From Haliovirga abyssi (lineage in GTDB: Bacteria > Fusobacteriota > Fusobacteriia > Fusobacteriales > Haliovirgaceae), in contig NZ_AP027059.1 in the NCBI RefSeq assembly GCF_030295325.1, forward strand, positions 2,228,637 to 2,292,636: DNA of 64,000 nucleotides, in the 5' to 3' direction. The position numbers were made by a program, and so were the translations under genes. The notes under the pieces were generated by a model, which saw nothing but the letters and a program-made list of their open reading frames with translations, had not been told where the DNA came from and ran no database searches. Positions 8,756-18,613 of this stretch are shown piece after piece. Positions within the stretch are counted from its first letter, which is position 1. Each line of letters opens with the position of its first letter.

Positions 8756-9993
8756 CCTTGTGTCATTCTTATTTGAGTCCCTTCATCTGAATTTGATATA
8801 TCACTTCTTATTACAATCTTTTCTCCAAAATAATATCTAAATCCTAATCCAAAATCATAATGAAAATCTTTTGTAAATAAATCTAAATTAAATTTATCAT
8901 TTACCCTTCCCATTTCTACGAGTAATGCTATTTTTAAATTTTTAATATATTTTTCAATAGGTATTTTTAATTCTCCTTGAAATAAAACAGCATTATTATC
9001 AAAAAATCTATAATAATAGTATCCTTTTAATGTATCTAAATCTCCTAATAAAGCCATATCCATAAAAGGTGCATATATGTATATTTTTTCATCTTGTCCA
9101 CTTAGCTTTTTCAGAGCAGTTCTCTCTTTATCTAATATTTTTTTCCCCCCCATATTTATTGCTAAAAATCTAAATCCTAAATCCCAATTATTATATATTT
9201 TAAAATATTTTCTCGCATCAAAGCTAAGTTTATAATAATCCCAATCATTTTCACTATTATGACCTAATAGATTCAAACTTTTTTTAACTCCTACAATCAT
9301 CTTATAATCTTTATTTTTATAATGTTCAAAATATAGATTTAGTGTATCAGTCTTTAGATCCCTAACTTGTGTATCCAATGATTGGTAAGAATATCCTATT
9401 TTAAAATTATTTTTCTCATTAATTTTATATTTAAACTCTAAATTATTTCCAAGTAAGTTACCTTTATAAAGTCTGTATCCATTAAACTTCCACTTCTCAT
9501 CTTCTGGAATCAACCCTAATTTTTGTAATACTAATTTACCATTATTTGAAAGTTTCGTATATTCTTTATTTCCCATATAATATTTGTCTTCTTGCGACAA
9601 GTTTTGATAACCATCTAATATTCCTAAAAAATCTTCAGGTATTTTTTGATTCAAACTATCGTTTCCTATATCACCACTTTTTATATCATTAAATTTTATG
9701 AATTGAGTATCTAATGTTACACTCCATTTTTTATTTAACTTAAAATCATTAAATTTATTCCAAAATGTAAAAATGTTTGTTTGTGGAGAATATAAAACTA
9801 CATTTGTCCAAATCCCATCTCTTTTTAAAAAATTTTTATTATAATATAAATCGCCTACCATAACTCCAGCTTCATTTATATAATATACAAAAGGGATAAA
9901 GTTATCTTTAGCTCCATCAGAAAAATTATATATTCCACTATACGAATTAACAAAATTTAATATTAAATATATTAATACAATTAATTTTTTCAT
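8743..9993 (-). CDS. Outer-membrane beta-barrel protein, Omp85/surface-antigen-like barrel
   Basis: A 416-residue exported protein with signal peptide (about residues 1-19, ending VNSYSG). The rest shows alternating hydrophobic/polar strands with aromatic girdles. The last strands (FGLGFRYYFGEKIVIRSDI, then SDEGTQIRMTQGEAF) end in Phe like the C-terminus of BamA/TamA-type 'bacterial surface antigen' barrels, including the G-F/Y-R-x-Y and D-x-G-T-Q signature. No POTRA domains are visible, so this is probably a barrel-only relative. It could be a transporter or a lipase/patatin-associated barrel. A terminator overlaps its stop. Function unknown. Confidence 0.7.
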   Translation of the reverse strand: MKKLIVLIYLILNFVNSYSGIYNFSDGAKDNFIPFVYYINEAGVMVGDLYYNKNFLKRDGIWTNVVLYSPQTNIFTFWNKFNDFKLNKKWSVTLDTQFIKFNDIKSGDIGNDSLNQKIPEDFLGILDGYQNLSQEDKYYMGNKEYTKLSNNGKLVLQKLGLIPEDEKWKFNGYRLYKGNLLGNNLEFKYKINEKNNFKIGYSYQSLDTQVRDLKTDTLNLYFEHYKNKDYKMIVGVKKSLNLLGHNSENDWDYYKLSFDARKYFKIYNNWDLGFRFLAINMGGKKILDKERTALKKLSGQDEKIYIYAPFMDMALLGDLDTLKGYYYYRFFDNNAVLFQGELKIPIEKYIKNLKIALLVEMGRVNDKFNLDLFTKDFHYDFGLGFRYYFGEKIVIRSDISNSDEGTQIRMTQGEAF

Positions 9994-10024
9994 TTATATC
10001 TATTTCTCCTCTCTATTTTCATCA

Positions 10025-11278
10025 CTATCTTATTTGACCATTTCCTTCTACAATATATTTGTATGTGGTAAGTTCTGCTAATGCCACAGGTCCTCTTGCA
10101 TGTAATTTATTTGTACTAATTCCTATCTCAGCTCCAAATCCAAACATAGCTCCATCTGTAAATCTTGTTGAAGCATTCACATATACAGTAGAAGCATCAA
10201 TTCCATTTAAAAATTTATTTGCACTTTCATAATCTTTTGTAACTATAGCTTCTGAATGTTTTGAGCCATGTTTATTTATATGAGTAATTGCTTCATCTAC
10301 ACTATCTACCATCTTTATAGATAATATTAAATCCAAATATTCTGTATCCCAATCCTTTTCTTCTGCTAATTTTATATCTTTTAAAATTTGTTTTGTTTGT
10401 TTACATCCTCTTAATTCCACACCTGCTTTTTTAAATTCTTCTGCCATTTGTGGTAAAAACTCTTCTGCTATATTTTTATTTACTAACATAGTTTCCATTG
10501 CATTACATACACCTGGTCTTTGCACTTTTGCGTTAAAACATATTTTTTTTGCCATTTCTATATCTGCCATTTCATCTACATAAGTATGACAAAGCCCTTT
10601 ATCATGATAAATAACAGGAACTTTTGCGTTTTCAGTAACTGCTTTTATTAATCCAGAACCTCCTCTTGGAATTATTACATCTATATAATCTACCATTTGA
10701 GTAAGAATTTTTACAGCTTCTCTATCTATTGTTTGTACTAAATTTATGCTGTCGCTTGGCAATCCAACTTCATCTAATGATTCTTTTATTATTTTTGCTA
10801 TTATTTTATTTGAGTTTATAGCCTCTTTTCCACCTCTTAAAATTATTGCATTTCCTGATTTTAAAGCTAATGCAGATGCATCTGCTGTTACATTTGGTCT
10901 TGATTCATAAATCATAGCTATCACACCTATTGGAACTCTAACTTTTCTTATTTTTATCCCATCTTCTGTTGTCCAACCAGTTAAAATTTCTCCTACTGGG
11001 TCAGTTAAAGTTGCTATTTTTTCTACTCCAGATGCCATACTTTCAATTCTGTCACTAGTTAGCAGTAATCTATCTAACATTGCTTTTGATAATCCTCTCT
11101 CTTTCCCTGCTACAATATCTTTTTCATTCTCTTTTTCAATATCTTTTATATTCTTTCTTAAATTTTCAGCTATTTTTCTTAACGCCAAATTTTTTTCTTT
11201 TGTTGATGCTACTGTCAATTTTAATGATGCTTCTTTTGCTTTTTTCCCATACTCATATAACTCTTCCCTTAATTCCAT
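10025..11278 (-). CDS. proA: Gamma-glutamyl phosphate reductase
   Basis: A 417-residue NADPH-dependent reductase of the second step of proline synthesis (glutamyl-5-phosphate to glutamate-5-semialdehyde). Family features include VPIGVIAMIYESRPNVTADA, LKSGNAIILRGGKEAINSN and the active-site cysteine in QRPGVCNAMET (about residue 250). NASTRFTDGAMFGFGAEIGI and a TSKLHARGP-like NKLHARGPV end the protein. proB, normally next door, is not in this window; no pyrroline-5-carboxylate reductase is here either. Single gene between eno and a barrel protein. Confidence 0.96.
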   Translation of the reverse strand: MELREELYEYGKKAKEASLKLTVASTKEKNLALRKIAENLRKNIKDIEKENEKDIVAGKERGLSKAMLDRLLLTSDRIESMASGVEKIATLTDPVGEILTGWTTEDGIKIRKVRVPIGVIAMIYESRPNVTADASALALKSGNAIILRGGKEAINSNKIIAKIIKESLDEVGLPSDSINLVQTIDREAVKILTQMVDYIDVIIPRGGSGLIKAVTENAKVPVIYHDKGLCHTYVDEMADIEMAKKICFNAKVQRPGVCNAMETMLVNKNIAEEFLPQMAEEFKKAGVELRGCKQTKQILKDIKLAEEKDWDTEYLDLILSIKMVDSVDEAITHINKHGSKHSEAIVTKDYESANKFLNGIDASTVYVNASTRFTDGAMFGFGAEIGISTNKLHARGPVALAELTTYKYIVEGNGQIR

Positions 11279-11361
11279 AATATCTACCTCCGATATAATT
11301 TCTTATCCAGTTTTATTTTACTTTTTTATTCTATTTTAACATAGAAAAATAAGAATGTAAA

Positions 11362-11388
11362 TAAAAAAAGGAGCTATAATAGCTCCCT
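11362..11388 (-). terminator. Intrinsic terminator of eno
   Basis: The hairpin GGGAGCT-ATTAT-AGCTCC ends in CTTTTTTTA on the minus strand, 18 bases after the eno stop. The complement also carries a T-rich side, so it may work in both directions. Confidence 0.85.
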
Positions 11389-11405
11389 TTTATATTTTTT
11401 CTACC

Positions 11406-12710
<1,305 letters not shown>

Positions 12711-12769
12711 TTAGAATTTTGTAATATCTGTGTCTCTTTTTTTTAAATAAAATAATTCAAACAAAAATA

Positions 12770-12856
12770 GCTTCTACAACAAAATATTAAAATTTTATTG
12801 TAGAAGCCATTAGCTATTATAAGCAGTTTGGATTTTTCCTGGAGAGCTTCATCTCC
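12770..12856 (-). promoter_or_regulatory. Fluoride riboswitch (crcB motif) with terminator expression platform, controlling eno
   Basis: Read on the minus strand, GGAGAUGAAGCUCUCC (12856-12841) is the first stem with its conserved GAUG loop. AAACUGCUUAUAAUAGCUAA follows, then UGGCUUCUAC. This matches the known crcB/fluoride aptamer layout. The loop GAAGC can pair with the later GGCUUC to form the pseudoknot. The same GCUUCUAC is also the 5' arm of a 16-bp terminator stem (12807-12792 with 12785-12770) followed by TATTTTTG. Fluoride binding should therefore block the terminator and switch eno ON. Assignment by motif recognition; covariance-model confirmation not run. Confidence 0.88.
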
Positions 12857-12879
12857 AATATTTTATTTTCTATATTTTT

Positions 12880-12908
12880 AGTATACTACCCTTTTTTATC
12901 AATGTCAA
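12880..12908 (-). promoter_or_regulatory. Promoter of the fluoride riboswitch-eno unit
   Basis: TTGACA (12908-12903), 17-base spacer, TATACT (12885-12880) on the minus strand. Transcription should start near 12873, just upstream of the aptamer. Confidence 0.8.
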
Positions 12909-12919
12909 ATTAATTTTTT

Positions 12920-13336
12920 TTAATCTCTTATTATTTTTTCCATTATTACATAATTAATTCCAGCTTTTTTAAATGTTTCATCTGTATTTTTCATTCCAAA
13001 TTTCGTATAAAATTTGCTTTTATCCTTACGAGCATTACACCATATTCTTTTTATATTATTCTCTAATGCAATTTCAAATATATATTTAAGTAATTTTGTC
13101 CCTATCCCTTGACCTTGATATTCATTTAAAGTAGCAAATTTCCTAAATTGAAGTTCTTCATTTTTTATAAAAATAGAAATTACAGAAACAATCTTATTTC
13201 CAATATAAACTCCATAATGTTTTCCATTAGAATCACAAGGTATCTTAACAAATTCAATACTTTTCTTTGGCCACATTACTATATGTCTAACTTTTATAAC
13301 CTCTTCTATATTAGCTTCTTTTATTATAAAATTCAT
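12920..13336 (-). CDS. GNAT-family N-acetyltransferase
   Basis: A 138-residue single-domain acetyltransferase. The acetyl-CoA loop is visible as LNEYQGQGIGTKLLKYIFEIA (the Q-x-x-G-x-G/A signature, about residues 73-93). RIWCNARKDKSKFYTKFGM is the C-terminal half of the fold, where the family often places the FY-x-x-GF motif. The substrate cannot be told. It precedes the eno promoter on the same strand and has its own SD (AGGAGG). Confidence 0.88.
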   Translation of the reverse strand: MNFIIKEANIEEVIKVRHIVMWPKKSIEFVKIPCDSNGKHYGVYIGNKIVSVISIFIKNEELQFRKFATLNEYQGQGIGTKLLKYIFEIALENNIKRIWCNARKDKSKFYTKFGMKNTDETFKKAGINYVIMEKIIRD

Positions 13337-13368
13337 TTTATCCTCCTAAAAATATAGCTTTTCATCTC

Positions 13369-13815
13369 CTAGTAATAATTTTTAAGATAACATTTATGTT
13401 TCCCTTTATTAATTACTTTTAATTCTCCGCTTTTCTCTAATTGCCTTAATGCTTTTAATATTTTTTCAGGTTCATATTTTCTAAATTTTCCTGCTATTTT
13501 TTCTTTAGTTTTTGCTGCATTACAAAATTCTAAAATTTCTATTTTTATATAATCAATTTTTAGCGGAACTCTTTTTTTTGCATTAACTATTGTATAGCCT
13601 CTGTTGCCATCAATTTTTTCCCCTATTGTATACTCTAAATATTTTAAATTTTCATCTAAAAATTGTCTTAATTTTTTCTTGATTTTCCCACCTTTTCCAG
13701 AAGAACCATATCCATGAATAATCTTTATACTTTTCCCAATATTTTCATTATAAACTTGTATAAATTTATCAATTGCATTCTCAACCGTTAATTCATGCAT
13801 ATCAATTATTCTCAT
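13369..13815 (-). CDS. Smr-domain protein with a C-terminal winged-helix-like region
   Basis: A 148-residue protein. The first ~85 residues form an Smr domain (as in the C-terminus of MutS2): IDMHELTVENAIDKF carries the D-x-H motif and IIHGYGSSGKGGKIKKKL the HGxG-type loop. Smr domains are nucleases or RNA/DNA binders. The remaining ~60 residues (IEILEFCNAAKTKEKIAGKF, then KALRQLEKSGELKVI) look like a small winged helix. No MutS2 core is attached. It lies between a GNAT and an HD-domain gene; likely nucleic-acid linked, with exact role unknown. Confidence 0.82.
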   Translation of the reverse strand: MRIIDMHELTVENAIDKFIQVYNENIGKSIKIIHGYGSSGKGGKIKKKLRQFLDENLKYLEYTIGEKIDGNRGYTIVNAKKRVPLKIDYIKIEILEFCNAAKTKEKIAGKFRKYEPEKILKALRQLEKSGELKVINKGKHKCYLKNYY

Positions 13816-13843
13816 TTTTCACACCTCTATTTTCAAACATTCT

Positions 13844-14344
13844 TTAAATATTATTCAAATACATAGTTTCTATATAACTATTACCTATTTTTGTCTTAAA
13901 ATATTTCTCTTTTATTGATACAATACTATCTTTTAATAATTTATCCTCGTAAATATTTATTATAAAATCTGCTTCTATTAATATTTGAAAATCTATATTA
14001 TCAATTTTTGAATAGCTATGATGGTTTCCAATTAAAAAAAGAACTCTTTCTAATATTTTGTGTTTCAAATTATACTTTTTCAATATCTCTTTTGCTACAC
14101 CAGGTCCTTCAATCTCTTGATATTTCCCGCTACTGCTATTATATTTTTCTTCACTTATTTTTATTCCAATATCATGTAAAATAGCTGCTATTTCTATTAT
14201 AAATAAATTCTCATCTGATACTTTTTCATTTTCACCTATATTTTTAGCAATAGTATATACTTTTATTGCATGATTTATTCTTCTGACATCATTTTCAAAA
14301 TATTCAATCATATCTTTTAATATTTCCGCAATCAATTTATTCAC
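13844..14344 (-). CDS. HD-domain phosphohydrolase
   Basis: A 166-residue HD-superfamily metal-dependent phosphohydrolase. The metal ligands can be followed in order: H in RRINHAIKVY, HD in AAILHDIGIKI, H in LIGNHHSYS, and D in ILIEADFIINI. The size matches small stand-alone HD proteins that hydrolyse nucleotides or cyclic nucleotides; the substrate is not evident. It ends 28 bases before the Smr gene and starts 8 bases after the next GNAT gene, suggesting one transcript for the three. Confidence 0.88.
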   Translation of the reverse strand: MNKLIAEILKDMIEYFENDVRRINHAIKVYTIAKNIGENEKVSDENLFIIEIAAILHDIGIKISEEKYNSSSGKYQEIEGPGVAKEILKKYNLKHKILERVLFLIGNHHSYSKIDNIDFQILIEADFIINIYEDKLLKDSIVSIKEKYFKTKIGNSYIETMYLNNI

Positions 14345-14352
14345 CTCATATT

Positions 14353-14826
14353 TTAATCTTTTCTCATATAAATTCTATCTATTCCAATTCCATATTCATC
14401 TTTTAACATTTTAATTTCTTTAAATCCAAATTTCTTATATAAATTTATTGCTATTATATTTTTTTCTGAAACTGTTAAAGATAATTTATTAATTTTATAT
14501 TTTTTTAATTCTTCTATTGTATTTTTTAATAAATAGTTTCCATATCCTTTGCCTTTAAATTCATCTAAAATTGCTAAACTAAATATATACGCTTCATTAT
14601 TGCCCCATTTTTGCATTAACTCTAATACCCCTATTACTTTTCCACAACTTTCTAACCCAAAAATCTTGCCATATCGTACTATTGGCATTAATACCCATTC
14701 ATCTATTGCACCTTTTCCAAAAGATTTTTCCTCTATTTCTTTTATTTGGACAATTTTTTCTCTCTGCTCCGGAAAAATCTCAACAAATTTAATCTCTTTT
14801 TCAACTTTTCCACACTTCTTTTCCAC
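14353..14826 (-). CDS. RimI-like GNAT N-acetyltransferase
   Basis: A 157-residue acetyltransferase. LDEFKGKGYGNYLLKNTIEEL is the acetyl-CoA binding loop (K-G-K-G-Y-G). LTVSEKNIIAINLYKKFGFKEI is the classic RimI/GNAT C-terminal motif (N-x-x-A-x-x-L-Y-x-x-x-GF). The first ~15 codons lie in an odd direct repeat (GTGTGGAAA and variants three times between about 14805 and 14845), so the true start could be a few codons downstream. The substrate is unknown; it does not have the standard context of RimI (tsaB/tsaD). Confidence 0.85.
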   Translation of the reverse strand: MEKKCGKVEKEIKFVEIFPEQREKIVQIKEIEEKSFGKGAIDEWVLMPIVRYGKIFGLESCGKVIGVLELMQKWGNNEAYIFSLAILDEFKGKGYGNYLLKNTIEELKKYKINKLSLTVSEKNIIAINLYKKFGFKEIKMLKDEYGIGIDRIYMRKD

Positions 14827-15045
14827 ATTTCCACACCCTTTTCCCCAAAATATGTTGAAAATTCAATTTTTACTTACTAAAAATAGCTGTTTTTACCAAT
14901 TGTCCTATTTCATTATCTTTTTCATTTCATCATTACCTAAGAATATTGAAAGAATAAAAGACAAAATATTTTTTAATTATAATTTTTTTATCTGTATTCA
15001 TCCCTTGGTTTTAAATGTTTTTCCTTTGTACTGAAATCATTTCCC

Positions 15046-15783
15046 CTAATATCTAACATCATACAAATAAAGCCCATTTGGAGGAGCAATATACTTTTTC
15101 TTCTCTCCATTAGGATTTTCCAAACTTTCCACAATATAATCTTTATCTAATTTCTCGAAATATATATTTAAAGCAACCCCCATAATTATCCTAACCATAC
15201 TTTTCAAAAAACTATTTGCTTCTATATAAACTTCTACAACATTCCCATTTTTATTTACTTTTATCTCAAATATCTCTCTTATTGGCGAGTTTGCTCCACA
15301 ATCAGATTTACGAAATCTGTTAAAATTATATCTTCCAACTAAAGGATTTAAGATATTTTGTAATTTTTCTATATCTATATCTTTATCTCCAATAAATGTT
15401 ATATGATTATGTTCAAAAACAGTAAATTCAGATCTCTTTTTTATTTTATATATATAACTTCTTTTTTTAGCAGAAAACCTAGAATGAAAATCAGCAGGCA
15501 TAAGTTTAGCCTGCTTAATTAATATATTTCCACTTAATTTTCCATTAATAATTTTTGCCAATCTTTCTATTGGTATTTTAGTTTCTGTAAAAAAATTTGC
15601 TACTTGTTTTATTGCATGAACTCCTCTATCTGTTCTCCCTGAAAAAACCATATTTACTTTTTCACCTAATATTTTATATAATGCTTTTTCTATTTCTCCT
15701 TGAACAGTAACTGCATCTGGCTGTCTTTGAGAACCAAAATAAACGCTCCCATCATATTCTAACTCAACCATTATATTTTTCAT
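15046..15783 (-). CDS. truA: tRNA pseudouridine(38-40) synthase
   Basis: A 245-residue TruA, which isomerises uridines 38-40 in tRNA anticodon arms. The catalytic Asp is in SGRTDRGVHAIKQVANF (about residues 48-64). VELEYDGSVYFGSQRQPDAVTVQ at the N-terminus and FLKSMVRIIMGVALNI near the end are typical. It overlaps the preceding small gene by 4 bases (ATGA), so translation is coupled. The 219 bases downstream to the next gene hold no feature I can name. Confidence 0.96.
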   Translation of the reverse strand: MKNIMVELEYDGSVYFGSQRQPDAVTVQGEIEKALYKILGEKVNMVFSGRTDRGVHAIKQVANFFTETKIPIERLAKIINGKLSGNILIKQAKLMPADFHSRFSAKKRSYIYKIKKRSEFTVFEHNHITFIGDKDIDIEKLQNILNPLVGRYNFNRFRKSDCGANSPIREIFEIKVNKNGNVVEVYIEANSFLKSMVRIIMGVALNIYFEKLDKDYIVESLENPNGEKKKYIAPPNGLYLYDVRY

Positions 15784-16076
15784 TTTTTACATATTTCCTT
15801 TATTACATCTTCTAAAATATTTTTAATATCTATTTTATCCTCTTTTCCTTCAAGAATATTATAAAAATTATCAAAAGTAAACTCATTTATTCTATATAAA
15901 ACTTCTCCTACTACATTTTCCAACTCTTTTTCTTCTCCAACTGCCTCTATTCCCATTTCAATTAATTTTTTATTTAATGCAGGAATTAATTTTTTATATT
16001 CAATGTGTCCCTCTCTAATATCGTAAGAGAAAACTAATTTCCCTTGAGTTTGCCCACTTATTTTCATTCTTGACAT
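15780..16076 (-). CDS. Small hypothetical protein coupled to truA
   Basis: A 98-residue acidic soluble protein I do not recognise. It opens with a beta-rich MSRMKISGQTQGKLVFSYDI and continues as amphipathic helices (LIPALNKKLIEMGIEAVGEE, then the Asp/Glu-rich C-terminus). No signal peptide or membrane segment. It starts 14 bases after the amino-acid transporter ATPase gene and shares ATGA with truA, so it is translated from the same message. Possibly an RNA-related accessory, but that is only context. Confidence 0.7.
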   Translation of the reverse strand: MSRMKISGQTQGKLVFSYDIREGHIEYKKLIPALNKKLIEMGIEAVGEEKELENVVGEVLYRINEFTFDNFYNILEGKEDKIDIKNILEDVIKEICKK

Positions 16077-16090
16077 ATCTTTTTTACCTC

Positions 16091-16813
16091 CTAAAGTATT
16101 TTACTCAAAAAATCTTGTGTCCTTTTTTCCCTTGGATTATCAAAAATTTTATTTGGCGATCCCTCTTCCACTATCTTTCCATCTGCCATAAATATAACTC
16201 TATCTCCAACTTCTCTAGCAAACCCCATTTCATGAGTTACTACAACCATTGTCATTCCCTCTTTTGCCAAATTTTTCATTACTTGCAAAACCTCTCCTAC
16301 CATTTCTGGATCAAGAGCTGACGTTGGTTCATCAAATAACATTACTCTTGGATTCATAGCTAAAGCTCTTGCTATAGCCACACGTTGTTTTTGTCCACCA
16401 GATAATTTATTTGGATAAACATCAGCTTTTTCTGCCAATCCAACTTTTTCCAATAAACTTTCTCCTAATTTAACAGCATCTATTTTTTTCATCTTTTTTA
16501 ATTTTATAGGCCCTAATGTTATATTCTCCAAAACTGTTAAATGAGGAAATAGATTAAAACTTTGAAAAACCATTCCAACTTCTTCTCTTATTTGATTTAT
16601 ATTAGTCTTTGGTGAATTTATATCTACACCATCTATTATTATATTCCCTTCTTGAATCTCTTCTAATCTGTTTATACTTCTAAGTAATGTACTTTTTCCT
16701 GAGCCAGAAGGTCCTATTACAACTACAACTTCTTGTTCTTCTATTAAATTATCTATATCTTTTAATACATGTAATTCTCCAAACCACTTATTTACATTTT
16801 CTATCTTTATCAT
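16091..16813 (-). CDS. Polar amino-acid ABC transporter, ATP-binding protein (GlnQ type)
   Basis: A 240-residue ABC ATPase: Walker [19 protein letters not shown] (residues 32-49), Q-loop [17 protein letters not shown], signature [19 protein letters not shown], Walker [14 protein letters not shown] and H-loop [26 protein letters not shown] and [15 protein letters not shown] are typical of the PAAT (polar amino acid) family. It overlaps the permease gene by 4 bases. The substrate is an amino acid by family; which one cannot be told. Confidence 0.94.
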
Positions 16814-17520
16814 TTCATATCACCTCTTCTTTCAAAATGCTTAGATACTAAAGACACTGCTAATGTCATTATAAGGTATATCACAGCAACTGCAATCCAA
16901 ACTTCAAATGATCTAAACGTTCTTGTAATAACTTGTTGCCCTGTAAAAGTTAAATCACTTATTGCAATTATTGATACAAGTGAAGTGTCTTTTATTAATG
17001 CTGCAAATTGACTTGTTAAAGGCGGAATTATCATTTTTATTGCTTGCGGTAAAATTATATATAATAAAGTCTCAAAATAATTAAATCCTAAAGATCTAGA
17101 AGCCTCAACTTGTCCACCATCTACAGATTCTATCCCTGAACGAACTATTTCAGCTATATACGCACCACTATTTAATGTCAACGCTATTAAGCCAGCAGGC
17201 CAAGCATTTATCTCTATTCCTAGACTAGGAAGCCCAAAATAAACCATAAAAATTTGGACTAGTAAAGGAGTTCCTCTTATTATTTCTACATATATTGTAG
17301 CAATATAGTATACTAAAAACTTAACCCCAAAGATTAGCCTACCTCTAATATTTTTATTTTCTATTTTACTTTTTCCGAATGTTCTAAATACCCCAACTAT
17401 AATTCCTAATATAATTGATGTTACAATTGTAATTGCTGATAATAATAGTGTATTTTCTGCACCCTTTAGTAAAAAAGGCAAATTTTTTGCAACTACTTCA
17501 AAATGAAAATTATATACCAT
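16810..17520 (-). CDS. Polar amino-acid ABC transporter, permease (HisM/GlnP type)
   Basis: A 236-residue inner-membrane permease with about five helices. [20 protein letters not shown] opens the domain. [19 protein letters not shown] is the conserved N-terminal signature. [22 protein letters not shown] is the EAA loop that docks on the ATPase. Lies upstream of, and overlapping, the ATPase gene. The binding-protein gene is 122 bases further upstream, behind a terminator, which should lower expression of the membrane parts relative to the binding protein. Confidence 0.94.
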   Translation of the reverse strand: MVYNFHFEVVAKNLPFLLKGAENTLLLSAITIVTSIILGIIVGVFRTFGKSKIENKNIRGRLIFGVKFLVYYIATIYVEIIRGTPLLVQIFMVYFGLPSLGIEINAWPAGLIALTLNSGAYIAEIVRSGIESVDGGQVEASRSLGFNYFETLLYIILPQAIKMIIPPLTSQFAALIKDTSLVSIIAISDLTFTGQQVITRTFRSFEVWIAVAVIYLIMTLAVSLVSKHFERRGDMK

Positions 17521-17615
17521 GTTTTCCTCCTATTTTTTATTAGTTAAGTATATCATAATACTTTTTTTTTTTCAATAAATGATTAAAGCTGAACGATACA
17601 TCTAAAACTCTAATA

Positions 17616-17641
17616 GAAAAAAGCCGCTATAAAGCGGCTAG
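17616..17641 (-). terminator. Terminator between the binding-protein and permease genes
   Basis: AGCCGC-TTTATA-GCGGCT followed by TTTTTT on the minus strand, directly after the binding-protein stop. Its position suggests partial read-through into the permease-ATPase pair, a common way to make excess binding protein. Confidence 0.85.
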
Positions 17642-17642
17642 T

Positions 17643-18467
17643 TTACTTTTTGTATTCTTTTTCAACAAACCATTTATTGTATAATTCTTCGTAAGTTCCG
17701 TTTGCTTTTATTTCAGCTATAAATAAATTTAACCAATTTAAGAAATCTGGATCTCCTTTTTTAATTGCAAATCCAAAAAATTCTTTACTGAATAATTCAG
17801 GCATCATTTTTACATCATTAAATTTTTCTACATAATCTGATATAAATGGTTTATCATAAACCATTGCATCCACTTTTTTCGTTCTTAAAGCCATTGCTGC
17901 ATCTGCTTCTGTTTTAAATGGAATTCTTTTTGCTTTTTTCAACATTTTTCCACTTACAATATCAGATGTAGTTCCCAATTTTACAGCTACTTTTATTGCT
18001 GGATTATTTAAATCTTTATAAGAGTTAAATCTAGTTTCACCTTTTCTAACCATTATAACTTGACCAGTTTCATAATATGGCTCTGTAAAATTCACACTTA
18101 ATGCTCTTTGTAAAGTTCTTGTCATACCAGATGTTATTATATCATATTTCCCTAATTGTAAACTTGGTATTATACCATCCCAAGCAGTATTTACAAATTC
18201 AACTTTTACTCCAAGTTCTTTTCCCATCTCTTTTGCTAAATCTACATCAAATCCTATTAATTTCCCATCTTTTGACATAAATTCAAATGGTAAATAACCA
18301 GCTTCTAATCCCACTTTTAACGTCCCTGATTTTAAAACTTTTTCTAATACTGAATCTTTTGCTAATTTAGCTCTTGAATCAAAATTGTTTGCTTCTTTGC
18401 TTTCTCCACATCCTGCAAACGATAAAACTAAAACTAAACTGAATAAACTTAATAGCACTTTTTTCAT
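17643..18467 (-). CDS. Amino-acid ABC transporter substrate-binding lipoprotein
   Basis: A 274-residue family-3 solute-binding protein. The N-terminal signal ends in a lipobox, LSFAGC (Cys at residue 20), so it is membrane-anchored. GTLKVGLEAGYLPFEF, KLIGFDVDLAKEMGKELGV and VNTAWDGIIPSLQLGKYDII are the classic SBP_bac_3 features, with TSGMTRTLQRALSVNFTEPY after. It is the first gene of the transporter set (binding protein, terminator, permease, ATPase). The ligand is probably a polar amino acid; I cannot say which from the pocket residues. Confidence 0.94.
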   Translation of the reverse strand: MKKVLLSLFSLVLVLSFAGCGESKEANNFDSRAKLAKDSVLEKVLKSGTLKVGLEAGYLPFEFMSKDGKLIGFDVDLAKEMGKELGVKVEFVNTAWDGIIPSLQLGKYDIITSGMTRTLQRALSVNFTEPYYETGQVIMVRKGETRFNSYKDLNNPAIKVAVKLGTTSDIVSGKMLKKAKRIPFKTEADAAMALRTKKVDAMVYDKPFISDYVEKFNDVKMMPELFSKEFFGFAIKKGDPDFLNWLNLFIAEIKANGTYEELYNKWFVEKEYKK

Positions 18468-18613
18468 TTTTCCATCTCCCTATCCCATTTTATTAATACT
18501 ATATCGCCTATTATACTATTTCTTCATTTTTTTGTCAATATAATTATCTTCTTTGTCCATTTTTTTATACATAAATTCTTTATATATATGTATGTGCCGT
18601 TTTGTTATTTATT

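Noticed and set aside
14805-14850. TGTGGAAAA direct repeats as possible DnaA boxes or origin
   Set aside because: They do not fit TTATNCACA, lie partly in coding sequence and have no origin context.
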